A stretch of DNA of 64,000 nt from the NCBI GenBank assembly GCA_003255065.1, contig QAOA01006977.1, forward strand, positions 131,168 through 195,167. Direction: 5' to 3'. The translations under genes and the position numbers were made by a program. Positions 24,576 through 36,659 of this stretch are shown piece by piece. The DNA comes from Cercis canadensis. Taxonomy: Eukaryota > Streptophyta > Magnoliopsida > Fabales > Fabaceae. Under the pieces are notes generated by a model, which had not been told where the DNA came from, searched no databases, and worked only from the letters and a program-made list of their open reading frames with translations. Numbering within the stretch: position 1 is the stretch's first letter; each line of letters begins with the position of its first letter.

Positions 24576-25217
24576 CACGAGTTGGACAGAGAGATCATGG
24601 ACACTTTCAGGAAAGTGGAAGTCAATATCCCCCTCCTGGAAGCAATTAAACAGATCCCCAAGTATGCAAAGTTTCTGAAAGATTTGTGCACCCACAAGAG
24701 GAGGCTGAAGGGTAATGAGAAAGTGAGCAGGGGAAGAAATGTGTCAACCATGATTCAACCTAACTTGCCATCTAAATGCACGAATCCTGGGACATTCACC
24801 ATGCCCTATACCATTAGAGATAAGCAATTCACGAATGTCATGCTAGATCTAGGTGCTTCAATCAACGTGATGCCCAAGTCCATTTATTCATCATTACAGA
24901 TTGGAGAATTGAAACCTACTAAAGTGGTCATTCAGCTTGCTAACAGAAGCACAACATATCCTACAGGACTTCTCGAGGATGTCTTTATTAGGGTAAATGA
25001 TTTAATTTTTCCAGCTGATTTTTATGTGTTAAATATGAAGGATGAATTTACATCTGAACATGTCCCCTTGATCTTAGGTAGACCTTTCCTCAAAACTGCG
25101 AAAACCATAATTGATGTGCATGCTGATACCCTTTCCATGGAGTTTGGTGACACCGCAATTGATTTTAATTTATTTGATGCCATGAAACATCATTTAGAAG
25201 AACACTCAGTTTTTTAA
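24576..25217 (+). pseudogene. Aspartic protease region of Athila-2
   Basis: An open frame of about 211 codons starts with DREIMDTFRKVEVNIPLLEA, the conserved box between gag and protease. The protease has MLDLGASINVMPKS (Asp-Leu-Gly-Ala, the Athila form of the active site), and ends with PLILGRPFLKTAKTIIDV, the second conserved protease motif. The domain itself is intact, but it is cut off from gag and pol by stops and a frame change. Athila protease would process the gag-pol polyprotein. Confidence 0.85.
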
Positions 25218-25735
25218 ATAGATGTCATAGATTTGCTAGTTGATGATATGCATGCGGATTTGGTAGCTGAATTTCTTGATATAGTAGGTCTGCTTGATAC
25301 TTTAGAGTGTTCTGCATGTCCTAATTGCAATGGAAGTTATGCTGCATGTTCTGAAATTTTTGAATATATGGGATATGATGAGATTGTTTTGGAGCATAGT
25401 GCAGAGCTTGTAGGTGTTACTAAGCTTCAAACAGCATATTTGGTTTCTCCAACCAAATTAGTCCCCTCTATGCAGCAGCCACCTACACTGGAGCTGAAAC
25501 TGTTACCTGACCATCTTAAGTATAGCTTTCTAGAAGAAGAAGAAGAGAAGCTGCCAGTGATCATAGCCAACAATTTGTAACTTGAACAGGAAGAAAAATT
25601 GTTACAGATTTTGAAGTATCGGAAGACAGCCATTAGATGGACACTTGCAGACATTCTTGGAATTATCCCTTCCACTTTCATGCATCAGATTTTATTGGAG
25701 GAAGAAGCTAAACCAGTGAGGTAGCCCCAGCAATG
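25218..25735 (+). pseudogene. Linker between protease and RT of Athila-2
   Basis: One open frame (25233-25580) encodes a Cys-bearing acidic segment (CSACPNCNGSYAACSEI) with no known fold. A related Cys-rich piece occurs in the Athila-3 ORF at 37430-37490. After the stop at 25578 the next stretch has frame changes but ends with the lead-in to RT. Confidence 0.6.
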
Positions 25736-26660
25736 ACTTAACCTTTTTGATTCTGGATGTGGTAAAGAAAGAAGTGAGCAAGCTGTTATCAGCCAGAATT
25801 ATTTACCCCATTTCAGACAGCAAATGGGTGAGTCTGGTGCAAGTGGTTCCTAAGAAGAGTGACATCACTGTAGTAGCCAATAAGAAGAACGAGTTGATTC
25901 CTATCAGAGTGCAGAATAGTTGGTGAGTCTGCATTGATTATAGAAGACTCATCCAAGCGACAAGGAAGGACCACTTCCCTCTGCCCTTCATTAATTAGAT
26001 GCTAGAGAGGTTGGCAAGGAAGTCCCATTATTGCTTCCTAGATGGCTTCTCAGACTACTTTCAGATTCACATAGCCCCGGAGGATCAGGAGAAGACTACC
26101 TTTACTTGTCCATTCGGCACATTTGCGTATAAGAGGATGCCCTTTGGCCTTTATAATGCCCCTGGTACATTCCAACGGTGTATGGTGATCATTTTTTCTG
26201 ATTTCTTAGAACATTGTATGGAAGTATTCATTGATGACTTTACTGTTTATGGCTCCTCTTTAGATGCATGTTTAGACAGCCTTACTAGAGTACTTGATAG
26301 ATGCATTGAGATTTACCTTGTTCTTAATTTTGAAAAATATCATTTCATGGTAGAACAAGACATAGTTTTAGGGCATGTAGTTTCTAGCAAAGGAATTAAA
26401 ATAGATAAAGCTAAAATTGTTGTTATTGCCTTTTTACCCTACCCCACTTGTGTGCAAGAAGTGCGTTCTTTTCTTGGTCATGCAGGGTTTTACAGGCGAT
26501 TCATCTAGGATTTCAACAAGACTGCCTTTCCATTGTCTAGACTTCTCTAAAAAGAATTAGAGTTCAAATTTGATAGGCAATGTAGGTTGACCTTTGATAA
26601 GCTGAAGCAGAGTCTTACCTCCCCTCCCATCATCTAGCCACCTAACTGGGAGCTTCCCTT
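25736..26660 (+). pseudogene. Reverse transcriptase of Athila-2 (broken)
   Basis: In one frame, interrupted by stops, the region shows the LLSARIIYPISDSKWVS start of RT, VCIDYRRL, FLDGFSDYFQIHIAPEDQEK, PFGTFAYKRMPFGLYNAPGT and the catalytic FIDD box at 26227-26238. The segment 25999-26508 is open for 169 codons. Stops stand at positions where the family normally has Arg, Gln or Lys codons (for example 25924-25926 and 25996-25998). The enzyme would copy the element RNA; it cannot be made from this copy. Confidence 0.9.
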
Positions 26661-27069
26661 TGAGCTGATGTGCGATGCTTCCAACTTTACAGTAGGCGTT
26701 GTCCTTGCACAACGAGTGGACAAGCTGTCCTACATGATTTATTATGCATCTCGCACTTTGGATGTTGTCCAAGCAAATTACACCACCACTGAGAAAAAGC
26801 TACTTGCTGTTGTTTTTGCTTTAGATAAATTTCGTGCATATTTACTTAATTCTAAAGTAATTATTTTCTCTAACCATGCAGCTTTAAAGTACTTGCTCAA
26901 GAAGCCGAATGTGAAGCCTAGGATAATTAGGTGGATGCTGCTCTTGCAAGAATTCGACCTTGAGATTAGAGATAAGAGTGGAGCAGAGAACTTGGTGGCA
27001 AATCACTTAAGCCGAATTCCACTGACCTTGGACAACCTTCCTATCAGAGAGACCTTTTCGAATGAGTAG
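26661..27069 (+). pseudogene. RNase H of Athila-2
   Basis: Open from 26643 to 27069. It starts with MCDASNFTVGVVLAQR (catalytic Asp), then YYASRTLDVVQANYTTTEKK (catalytic Glu region), IIFSNHAALKYLL (where the family usually has a T-D-H box, here S-N-H, so a catalytic Asp is changed) and ENLVANHLSRI. A stop at 27067-27069 separates it from the integrase. Confidence 0.88.
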
Positions 27070-27081
27070 CTTTATCAGCTA

Positions 27082-28391
27082 CAAGGTAAAGATCCTTGGT
27101 ATGCTGACTTGGTAAATTACTTAGTTGCTTCTGAGTTACTTGCTTATTTTAAGAAGCATCAAGTAGATAACCTTAAAAGTGAAGTTAAGCATTATGTGTG
27201 GGATGATCCCTATTTGTGGAGATTGTGTAATAACCAAGTTATTAGGAAGTGTGTGTCTGGATATGAGTTTGAGTCTGTTTTACACTTTTGTCATACTTCT
27301 ACATATGGTGGTCATTTTGGACATCAACGCATTGCTAGAAAAATTTTAGACTCTGGACTATATTAGCCTACCTTATTTCATGATGCATACAACTTTTGTA
27401 ACCATTGTGCACAATGCCAACGGACAGGAAATATTTCCCGTAGGAATGAAATGTCTCAACAACCTTTACTATTTTGTGAGATATTTGATGTTTAAGGTAT
27501 TGATTTCATGGGTCCTTTTCCTACTTCTTTTAGTTTTGTGTACATTCTTTTAGCTGCGGATTATGGTTCTAAATGGGTAGAGGCCAAGGTCACCCAGACT
27601 AACGATTCTCGTGTTGTCTTAGATTTTGTCAGGACTCACATTTTCTGCAGGTTCGGCATTCTAAGAGCCATCATTAGTGACCAGGGCTCTCATTCTGCAA
27701 TAGGCATATGATAGCTTTGTTAAGAAAGTATGGTGTGGTGCATAAGGTGTCAACCCCTTATCATCCATAAATCAATGGGCAAGCAGAGGTGTCCAATAGG
27801 GAGATCAAGCAAATTCTAGAGAAGACTATCCAACCCAACAAAAAGGATTGGAGCATACGTCTGGATGATGCATTGTGAGCTTATAAGACTACCTACAAGA
27901 TCCCTATAGGCATGTCACCTTATAGGCTAGTCTTTGGCAAGGCGTGTCACCTTCCAGTGGAGATAGAGCATAAGGCATATTGAGCAGTGAAGCAGTGCAA
28001 TTTTGGCTTAGCCCAAGCTGGATCCCAAAGGAAGCTCCAACTGCAAGAACTGGAAGAAATCAGGTTGGAGGCTTATGAGAACTCCCGGATCTATAAAGAG
28101 AAAACCAAGACTATTCATGATAAGTTGGTGGTGAGGAAAGAGTTTCACATTGGTCAGAAAGTGCTGCTCTACAACTGCCGTCTTAAGCTAATGCTCGATA
28201 AGTTTCATTCTAGATGGATGGGTCCTTTTGTGGTCACTCATATTTTTCCTTATAATACAGTTGAGATACAAAATGAGACAACCAACAAGACCTTTCCAAT
28301 GAACGGACAGTGGTTGAAGCCTTTTTATGAGGGTTTTCAAGAGCAATTGGTGGAGGATGTGCACTTGTCTGCTGTCATCTATGAGACTTAA
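27082..28391 (+). pseudogene. Integrase of Athila-2 (broken)
   Basis: The zinc-binding domain has HTSTYGGHFGHQRIA and CNHCAQCQRTGN. The core shows GIDFMGPFP (first Asp), AIISDQGSH (second Asp) and, after a frame change near 27700, [14 protein letters not shown] (catalytic Glu). [20 protein letters not shown] follows, then an open C-terminal part 27987-28391 with KVLLYNCRLKLMLDKFHSRW and a GPF-type motif. Stops at 27364, 27494, 27769, 27876 and 27981 replace Trp or Gln codons that are conserved in the family. All three catalytic residues are still encoded. Confidence 0.9.
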
Positions 28392-28487
28392 TCCCACAGG
28401 CTATTTTCTTTCTCCTTCTTTTTTATTTTTATTGTCTTGCATTTACTGTTTACTATGTGTTTTGCATTGAGGACACTGCAAAAATTT

Positions 28488-28502
28488 AAGTGAGGGGGAG
28501 GG
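28488..28502 (+). promoter_or_regulatory. Second polypurine-like word after pol (Athila-2)
   Basis: AAGTGAGGGGGAGGG lies about 100 bp after the integrase stop and 2.3 kb before the true polypurine tract. Athila-3 has AAGTGTGGGGGAGGG in the same context at 38546-38560, both followed by ATTAGCCT. Confidence 0.6.
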
Positions 28503-28673
28503 ATTAGCCTGCTGTGTTGTTTTTTTATGTTTTTTGTTTACTGTTTATTGTTTTTACTGTTTTCTATTTCTATTATATTTTTTGTTTTTTGTTTGATTTT
28601 TTGTTTTCTATTTAATTTTCTATTTTCTATTTTATGTTTAGTTTTCTATTTTATGTGTTTTTAATATTATTTT

Positions 28674-29623
28674 GGCTTAATTGTAATTTTGGTCCTCTTA
28701 TTTTAACCAGTTGAACGTTTTGGTCTCCCTTCTTTAAAAATGAACTATTAAGTCCCTCTATATTCATAAAATGTACAAGTTTAGTCCATTTATTTTTAAA
28801 TCAAAATTCTTAGATTTATTTCAAGGNGTTTAATCAATTTATTTTTAAGTCAAAATTCTTAGGTTTATTTCAAGGTGTAAAGTTCTCTGATTCATAATCT
28901 CACCGTTCAGATTGAAGAGCTACATTTTGTGAATCTTTTTATTAAATTTCAGCTCGATCTAACGTTGAAAAAGTTAAATTTTTGGTTAGATGAAAACTTA
29001 TGGTTTTGTTATTTTAGGTTGAGTCTTACCATTAGATTAAGCTAAAATTTAGTGAGGAGATTCACAAGATGTAACACTTCAATCTGAACGGTGGGATTAT
29101 GAATCAGAGAACTTTACAACTTGAAATAAACCTAGGAATTTTGACTTAAAGATAAATAGACTAAACTTGTACATTTTATGAATATAGAGGGACTTAATAG
29201 TTTATTTTTAAAGAAGGAGGACCANGTCCTCGAATTATGGTTCCGTACGACAAATTAGTCCTCGAATTATATTCGCTGACAATTTAGTCTTCGAATTATG
29301 GTTTCATACGACAAATTAGTCCTCGAATTAATCCTCAATTGAGGACTAATTTGTCGTACAGAACCATAATTCGAGGACTAAATTGTCAGCAAAAATTTTG
29401 CTAGGACTAATTTGTCGTACGGAACCATAATTTGAGGACGAAATTGTCAGCGAACATTTTTGGGGGACTAACTTGTCCATCGTTGAATTTTTCANACTTA
29501 AAGATAAATAGACTAAACTTGTACATTTTATGAATATAGAGGGACTTAATAGTTTATTTTTAAAGAAGGAGGACCAAAATGTTCAAGTGGTTAAAATAAG
29601 GGGACCAAAATTGCAATTAAGCC
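28674..29623. mobile_element. Mutator-like MITE with 9-bp target duplication
   Basis: It begins GGCTTAATTG and ends CAATTAAGCC; the ends are long inverted repeats (about 125 bp visible at 28674-28800 and 29500-29623). It is flanked on both sides by TATTATTTT (28665-28673 and 29624-29632), a perfect 9-bp duplication, the size typical for Mutator-like elements. It carries no coding frame. Three n bases (28827, 29225, 29495) with repeated flanks lie inside, so true length is probably near 550-600 bp. Confidence 0.8.
29148..29572. other. Doubtful assembly segment between n 29225 and n 29495
   Basis: 29148-29224 is repeated at 29496-29572. Between the two n lies 269 bp of unrelated inverted and direct repeats of the type AATTCGAGGACTAAATTGTC, seen four times in both directions. 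It looks like part of another TIR element placed into a gap. Confidence 0.6.
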
Positions 29624-30822
29624 TATTATTTTCTGTTATTTAATTTGTTGTTTTACGTTTTCTGTTTACTGTTTTTAATTTTCTGTTTTCTGCTCTCTTT
29701 TATGTTAGCTGTTTTTCTGTGTTCTTTTCAAAATTTTCTGGTTCTTTCCAATTGAATAAAGAGTTGTGAAGAGAATAGTTTGAAGCAATTTGGATTCTAA
29801 AGTTGGGACAACATGAATGGATAATAAATCTTGCTTCCTGAATTTAAGTGGTATGGCAACAAATTTAATTTGAATGATTTAATTTTGATAGTCTTATATC
29901 TGTGAGAATTTGAGTCATATGTCATGATTGTTGTCACTCTAGAACTTGTTATGATTCTTAGTTGAGATTACAATTGCACATGCATGCATAAAAGTGATTG
30001 AGGAATTCTTTTCTTTGAGAAGCTACTTGACCAAATAGCTAACCTTGATGTTATCCTTTGTTTAGCCCTTTTTGAGACTAGTTATCTTTTCCTTTATGTG
30101 TAGCTCATTGTAAACCTAATTATAAAACCATGTCTTATACAACCCTTAGGAATTGAAGAGCATTGCATTGAATAAAAGAAAAAGGAAGTGAATTCTTACA
30201 AAATAGCATCAAGTTGTAGTTGATTTGTCAAGAGTTAAGAGTTTCAAAAAAAAAATAAAAATAAAAAGCAGCAGTAGCAAAAGCAAAAGCAAAAGAATAA
30301 GTTGTTTTGGGAAAAGTATGAGAATTGAAGCCTAAAAGTCAAAGATGCATAAGTTGTTTGAATGTTTCCATAATCAATGCTCTTGTGATTCCTTGGGTGC
30401 CTTAGCCATTTTCCCATATTATTGTCATTCCTTTACCTTACCTCATTACAACCCTTTGAAAGTCCTTATGATTTGTGTTATGCATGTGACATAGGTAGTG
30501 AAGACTGAGATGATGAACAAGCTTATGGTAGTGTGATTTTGATAGGGTGAATTGGAGAGAAACACTTACCTTAGACACTTGAGGGAATTGAGAGAATACA
30601 TTTATCTTGTGAGAGGCTATCCACTTTGATTCATTCTTATAAAATAGCATTGCCATGCTTTTTGTTTTCTAGTTGTCAAGAGAGGTTGTTCCATAAATGA
30701 TGTTGTTTCTTTGAGTTTGAATTGTTCTCTTACTTTTGTTCTTTTGCATTCTTGATTTGATTGGAGAGAGTTGTTTCTTTTCCTAGTTGATTCTATGATT
30801 TTGCCCAGGAGTGCAAAAGCCT

Positions 30823-30837
30823 AAGTGTGGGAGAATT
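30823..30837 (+). promoter_or_regulatory. Polypurine tract of Athila-2
   Basis: AAGTGTGGGAGAATT immediately precedes the 3' LTR at 30838. Confidence 0.85.
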
Positions 30838-32057
30838 TGATAAGACAATATTTTTATATTATTTGTTTCCCTTATGTTCAGTCTTTAGTGTGTATTTCTG
30901 CTGATTTTCATAGCTTATAGACATATTTTTTAAATTTGGACTTATTGGTGTTTATGGGATTTTATTTGCATATTGGTGGTTTTTGGCACTGTTTACATTT
31001 TTTCCTATATCTTGAGCTACAGTTGTCTGATTGATGTAATTCTAGTTTTGTAGGAAAGCTGACAGAAAATTCTACATTTCATATGAAGAGCTTAGAAGCT
31101 GATTCTCGCGTCTGGACAACTGAATTTCTCATGGAAGCAGTCAAGAATTCTAGCATCCGCCCAGCATTGACTTATTTCATTTATTAGGCTTGCTTATTGG
31201 ACCAGCGCCTACTTATTGGATCAACACTTGCTTATTGGGTCAGCACACATGTCATTAGGGCTTAATCACATTTTTATCACTAAGGACTTAGGAAATTAGG
31301 TTTATTTTGTAATTAGGAAACCATTAGGATTTTATGCCTCCTATTGCTGTGATTCGAGTTTAGACTTTTACCTTTGCTTTAAGCCTTCCATGGAGGGCTA
31401 AGTTCTTCTGTAATCGATAAAAGATGAGCCAAACATATTAATCCAGAGTTGTTATGCTTTACAATCTGGGTTTGATTTAATGCAATTTGATTATCTTCTT
31501 CTTATCTTCATGTGATTGAATGATATTTTAATTGCATGCTTTACATGAATTTAGTCAGTTGATTGGATTTATCATAGTAATCAAATTGCTAATCATATTT
31601 TAAAGGTTTTTATTATATGGTTAACTTGGGAAATTTGGTTCTTAAATTAATATCGACTTAGTGATATAGAGCGATTTCCTAGAGTCCTAATCCTTAGATT
31701 AATTGAATCCTGAATGGTATTCAATAGGAATTCTAAGTGTTACTGTTAGGGATTCCAAGTAACATTTAACTAAGGGATTAAATCAGATTTAGATTATCTT
31801 TAGTGAACAAGGATGGATTAATTAGGTTTGGTTGCCTGCTTGAGTTGATTACATTCTCTTATCTTGATAAATTTATGTTTACTGCACTTTGATTTCCTTG
31901 CCTATTGCACTCAACACAAACCCCATATTCTGTCACATTTAAAGTCATAATAGATTACTTGTTCTGGTGAATCCTTGGGAGACGACACTTGTTGCATCTT
32001 ATACTACAAACTTGTTGCAATTGGTCTTTATAATTTTGTACAGTTCGGCACCTGTCA
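30838..32057 (+). repeat. 3' LTR of Athila-2
   Basis: 1220 bp, starts TGATAAGACAATAT and ends CACCTGTCA; followed by CAACC, the partner of CAGCC before the 5' LTR. Confidence 0.92.
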
Positions 32058-34491
32058 CAACCCTATAGTTGTACTCTTACAGGGTTACATAAAGCAAATT
32101 AATACTAGAGTTCTTCTCTCAGAAAATTCTTCAAAAAGTATTGTAATGAAGTTAGCTAGCTTTAAGCTGCATTATAATAGAGTTTGCCACTTTTAGCAAC
32201 ATTGTGGTAAAATTCTCATAATGAAATTCACGCTGGATTGTAAAGCAATAGATATGAGCAAGCTAGTGATAGGGCAATAATGTAGAATGCTTGGGAGCAA
32301 TGTAAATAGATGGCAAGACAACAACTTGAAATGCTTGTACCTGTTATAAAAGTTGGGTCTTATTAAATGATTACACTTCAGCATTTGTGAAGGGCCTTGA
32401 TTCTACAAGTCTTCAAAGTCATATTGGGGAGGTTGGCCTCAACTCAAGACTATAACTGGAGCATTGTCTTCATTTATTCATCAAGTCCTCAAGGTCAAAT
32501 AGGGAGTATGGCCTCTACTCAAGACCACAACTTGTGAATTAGTCTTCAGGATTCATCAAGTCACTCGAGGTCTGACCAAGCAAGGTTAGCCTCACCCTAG
32601 GACCACAACCACAACTTGTGAATTTGTCTTTAAGGTCAATTGGATTGCTTCTATACCTCTCTAGGTGGATTGCTTCAACACCATTGATGACCTTGGAGAC
32701 TGGAGGTCGGGTGAATTGCTTCTACACCTCTTTAGGTGGATTGCTTTGTATTGATAACCTTGGAGATTGGAGGTTGGGTGGATTGCTCTTCCACATTTTC
32801 CTCAGAAATTCAAAGAAAGTAAATTGTGTAAGCACATGATATATCATAAAAATGTACCAGTTGTCATTGGCTATTGGACAAAGATAAATGCAGGTCTACA
32901 AAAATCACATGCTAATCAAAGCATTTAAATTAATGTGCATAACCACTTTACTGCTTTTCATGCTCCGCAAAGAGATTTGCAACTATTTCTACTAGTTTGT
33001 CCATCATCCTATATAGCATTTGCAATTAGATATATAAATCATTTGATACTCATATAGGCATTAAGCATGGAGGTGAACATGTGCCTAACGCAATCATGTT
33101 CTTGAGATTATAAACTCTTGGTTACACATCAATTAAATGTGAGCTAGGACAAATAGGTAGGTATGCCTCTTATGCTCCACCAAAATAAATAAACAATTTA
33201 GATGATGGATTCTGCTTCTATAAATTAGATTCCATGTTCTGAGCCAAACCTCAAATTGCAATCATATGCATATATGTATTTTCACCACTAGCATGCCTAT
33301 AATCAAACATAGCAAGTCATGTTGTTCACTTTTATTCCAATCTTGTGAGTTTATTAGCTCATGCTAGGTAATTAGAAAAGAGAATGCTAAAAATGGCAAG
33401 GATTGCAAGTGGCTACGTGCATATTCAAGAGCAATGATTGATGTTGCAAGCATGAACACTCAATGGCAGGGACTATTAGAACAAGCACCATTATCTCACA
33501 ACTAGCAATATACATAAAGTGAAGGACTCAAAATAGTGAAACAGTATGCTACTATCTCTTACTTCCCTTCAAAATTTTAGTATAGTAAGAAAGCTAACAG
33601 CTTTCCTTGTGACCTCTTTTAGAGGGGTGACCATATTAAAATGAAAGGAAGTGCATTGTTTGGATTTAAACCACTTTAGAGTATAAAGCTTGCCAGTTAG
33701 ATAATGTTTGAAATAGCACAGGTATAATAGATTTCACAAGCATATATGTATGCAAGATCAGGAAGTTATTATACCATCTTTGTATTACCCTTTGTAAGTA
33801 TATAGTTGTTGATGATGGTCCAATAGACTAGGCAGCAGTAAAATGGATTAGAAAGCATATGAGCATGAGCAAGCCAAATAAAGAGCTTCTAAATCTCTTG
33901 TTAGTTTGCGTATAGAGAACTAACCCAGTGGAGAACAACTAAAGTATGGTTAAGAAATATAAACATTATTGTCTATTCAAGGTGACTGCTCTATATCCTT
34001 GCATAATATTGTTAGCATGTTGCTTGCAAAGGTGCTAGATGCACTCATCAGGCTCAATGTTAGGGGATAAGAGTTTAGCTCCTTCATACTATCTAGATGC
34101 AAGATTTCTTGACAAAATTAAAAATAGAACCCAATAGTGTGGGGTCTGAGTGTATTTGTAAGTATCTACTTTCCACATGGGGGTAAGTATGCTTCAACTT
34201 TGAAAATCTAAATTACATGTGAAATATGTAAATAGCATGCCTTGCACTTTCTTTTACGCAACAATGGATCAAACAGTAAGGTATCTCTAGCATTTTACAT
34301 GTTTTATGATTTTCTCTCAATGCTTGCAATGCACATTAATATCATGATCAATCCTTAAATACTAGTGCTATAGTCATGTGCTAGATCGTAATGAGTGTAC
34401 AAATATTCAGGCATTTTGTCAAACAGTTAGCATGCATGTTTGATCTTTCAAGCTTCAAGCTTCAAATTGTTTGAATCTCTACTTGAGTAGG
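32058..34491. other. Intergenic stretch between Athila-2 and Athila-3
   Basis: No protein similarity is recognised. Apart from the tandem repeats at 32395-32779 I see nothing structured. It is the continuation of the target DNA left of 19927. Confidence 0.45.
32395..32779. repeat. Two short imperfect tandem arrays
   Basis: 32395-32640 holds about three units of roughly 80 bp with the words CATCAAGTC, AAGGTC and CAAGACCACAACTTGTGAATT. 32642-32779 holds two units of about 70 bp with ATTGCTTCTACACCTCT, AGGTGGATTGCTT and CCTTGGAGA. Confidence 0.6.
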
Positions 34492-35772
34492 TGATAACAC
34501 ATTATTTTATACTTAGTCTTTTAGTGTGTGTTTCTAGTGATTTCTATGGCTTTTAGACATGTTTTGTAGAATTGGACTTGCTGGTGCTTGTAGATTTTAA
34601 TTGCTTAATTGTTAAATTCTGGCACTACTTACATTTTTCACCATATCTTTTGCTACAAATATCCGATTGATGTGATTCCAGTTTCGTTGGAAAGCTGACA
34701 GAAAATTCCACATTTCATATGAAGATCCCAGAAGCTGATTCTCACGTCTGGACAACTGAAATTCGCGTGCAAGCAGTCCAGATTTTCTGCTCCGCCCAGC
34801 ATTGACTGATTCCTTTCATTAGGGCTGCCTACTGGACCAGAGTATGTTTATTTGGGCCAACATCTGCTTTTTGGGCCAGCACACATGACACTAGGGCTTG
34901 ATCATGTTTTTACCATTAATAATTTAGGAAACTAGGTTTATTTTGTAATTAGGAAACCTAAAGGAGGCAGCTAGCTAGTATATATTCTCAAGTTGTTGAG
35001 GCAAATTATACAATTAGAAGAGATACGAAATTCCTTGAGCTGCTGCTGCCTCCTTTGCTGAGTTCGTTTTTTCCCCTTAGCTTTGTGTTCAAGTCTTCCA
35101 TGGAAGGCTAAGTTCGTTTGTAATCAATTCAAGAGGAGCCAAACTTGACAATCCAGAGTTCCTGTGCTTCAACCGGGTTTGATTTAATTTAATTTGAATT
35201 ACTGCTTCTCCCCTTCTTCATGTGATTGAATGGTACTTTGATTCCATGAGTTGTATGAATTTAAATCGGTTGATTAGATTCATAACAGTAATCAGATTGA
35301 TAATCATACTTTAAAGGTCTTTAATATATGGTTAACTTGGATAATTCGGTTATTAAATTAATCTGGATTTAGTGATATAGAGCGGTTGCCTAGAGTCTTA
35401 ATTCCATGATTAATTGAATCCTGATTGGTAAATCAGTAGGAATTCTAAGTGTTATTGTTAGGGGTTCCAGGTAACACTTAACCAAGAATTAAATCAGATC
35501 TAGGTTATCTTTAGTGAACAAGGATGGATTAGAGTTTGGTTGCCTGCTTGAGTTGATTGCGTTTTCTCTTATTTGATAAATTCAATTAACTGCTTTCTTA
35601 ATTCTTAGTATATTGCATTCAACACAAAACCCTCCCTTATTCTGGTTATCTTGCTTAAGTTCTTAAAAGATTAGTTGTTCTGGTGAATCCTTGGGAAACG
35701 ACATTGGTTGCATCCTATACTACAATTTAGTTGCAATTAGTAGTTTAATTTTGTACGGTTCGGCACCCGTCA
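34492..35772 (+). repeat. 5' LTR of Athila-3
   Basis: Starts TGATAACACATT, ends CACCCGTCA. Related to the LTR of Athila-2 over much of its length, but with a GCTGCTGCCTCC stretch near 35040 absent there. Confidence 0.92.
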
Positions 35773-35778
35773 AAATTT

Positions 35779-35796
35779 TGGCGCCGTTGCCGGGGA
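35779..35796 (+). promoter_or_regulatory. Primer-binding site for tRNA-Asp (Athila-3)
   Basis: TGGCGCCGTTGCCGGGGA, perfect complement of the plant tRNA-Asp 3' end including CCA, 6 bp after the LTR. Confidence 0.93.
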
Positions 35797-36659
35797 TTTT
35801 ATCTAACATATTAATCTTCTTAGGACTCTTTTGTTATTGTTTTATTTGCTTATTGTTCTTGTTTCTAGTCATTGTTCTTCATCATTCTCCTCTTGTTCTA
35901 CTTGTTTTCCTATTTTGTTTTCCTTATTTGTTTAGGTTTTCTTTCCATGTTTAGTGTTTCTGTTCTGTATTGTTTTCAATTCTCACCAACTAAGATTGAG
36001 CTGCAAAATTGTGGACAAGGAAATTGCATTGTGAGAAGCACTATGAGCTGAACTTTGTGCTATTATTGCCCTTGTTTTATTTTCTTTGCCGTTATTTTGT
36101 CTCCTTTGATATCTTCATCCACTTTCGGCCAAATTTTTATATTGTGTGAGCATTGTGGTGATAGTTTTTTTTCTTATTGTTTTGTTTCCTTTGCTGTTTT
36201 AGGGTTCTATTGTGTGAATTCTGGTGCCTTGGTGCCAGTTTTCCTTTGTTTTCCCCTTGCTTCGATTTGATTTAGTAGTTTTCGCGTGTACTGTTTTGGC
36301 CAAATTTTTATACTCCGATTGACCTGAAACTTGGTCAGTTGAAGGAAAACGAGCTAAACATCAATAGTCATTGTAATACAATGAGGTATTCGTTTTTAAG
36401 CCGAATTCCATCGTTTTGACCACTTTTCCAATTTTTTAAAAATTTTTATTTGATTTTTGAGTTTTATTTTCATTTAGCTTTCATCCTGTGGTGGTAGAAA
36501 TTTTTTTTAAAATGTTTAGATGGGTCAACTAGTGTTATTTTAGTGTCTTTTTGCTTTTGTTTAGTGCATTTGGTGTCTTTTGATTTTAGTTATTTCCTTT
36601 CGCTGTTTTATTGTTTCTTTTGTCCTTGTGTATTTTGGTGTTTTGTTATCTTTTTACTC

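Larger units (their letters stand above)
28392..30837 (+). other. 3' noncoding region of Athila-2
   Basis: About 1.5 kb without the nested MITE. It contains a purine-rich word at 28488-28502, T-rich stretches built on TTTTCTGTTT, an A-rich stretch with AAAGCA repeats near 30245-30300, and the polypurine tract. The same landmarks occur in Athila-3 (38454-39751) and Athila-1. No env-like frame is seen here. Confidence 0.75.
19927..32057 (+). mobile_element. Athila-2: full-length Athila-type Ty3/gypsy element
   Basis: LTRs 19927-21146 and 30838-32057 are both exactly 1220 bp and roughly 95 per cent identical by eye. They begin TGATAAGACAATAT and end in GTCA. The 5-bp flanks are CAGCC and CAACC, a target duplication with one change. 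A tRNA-Asp primer site follows the 5' LTR and a polypurine tract precedes the 3' LTR. Inside are gag, protease, RT, RNase H and integrase in order, all interrupted by stops. A Mutator-like MITE sits in the 3' noncoding part. Internal length is inflated by duplicated segments in the gag leader. Confidence 0.92.

Noticed and set aside
24405-24751. Minus-strand frames opposite Athila-2 gag and protease
   Set aside because: Shadows of the plus-strand gag-protease frame.
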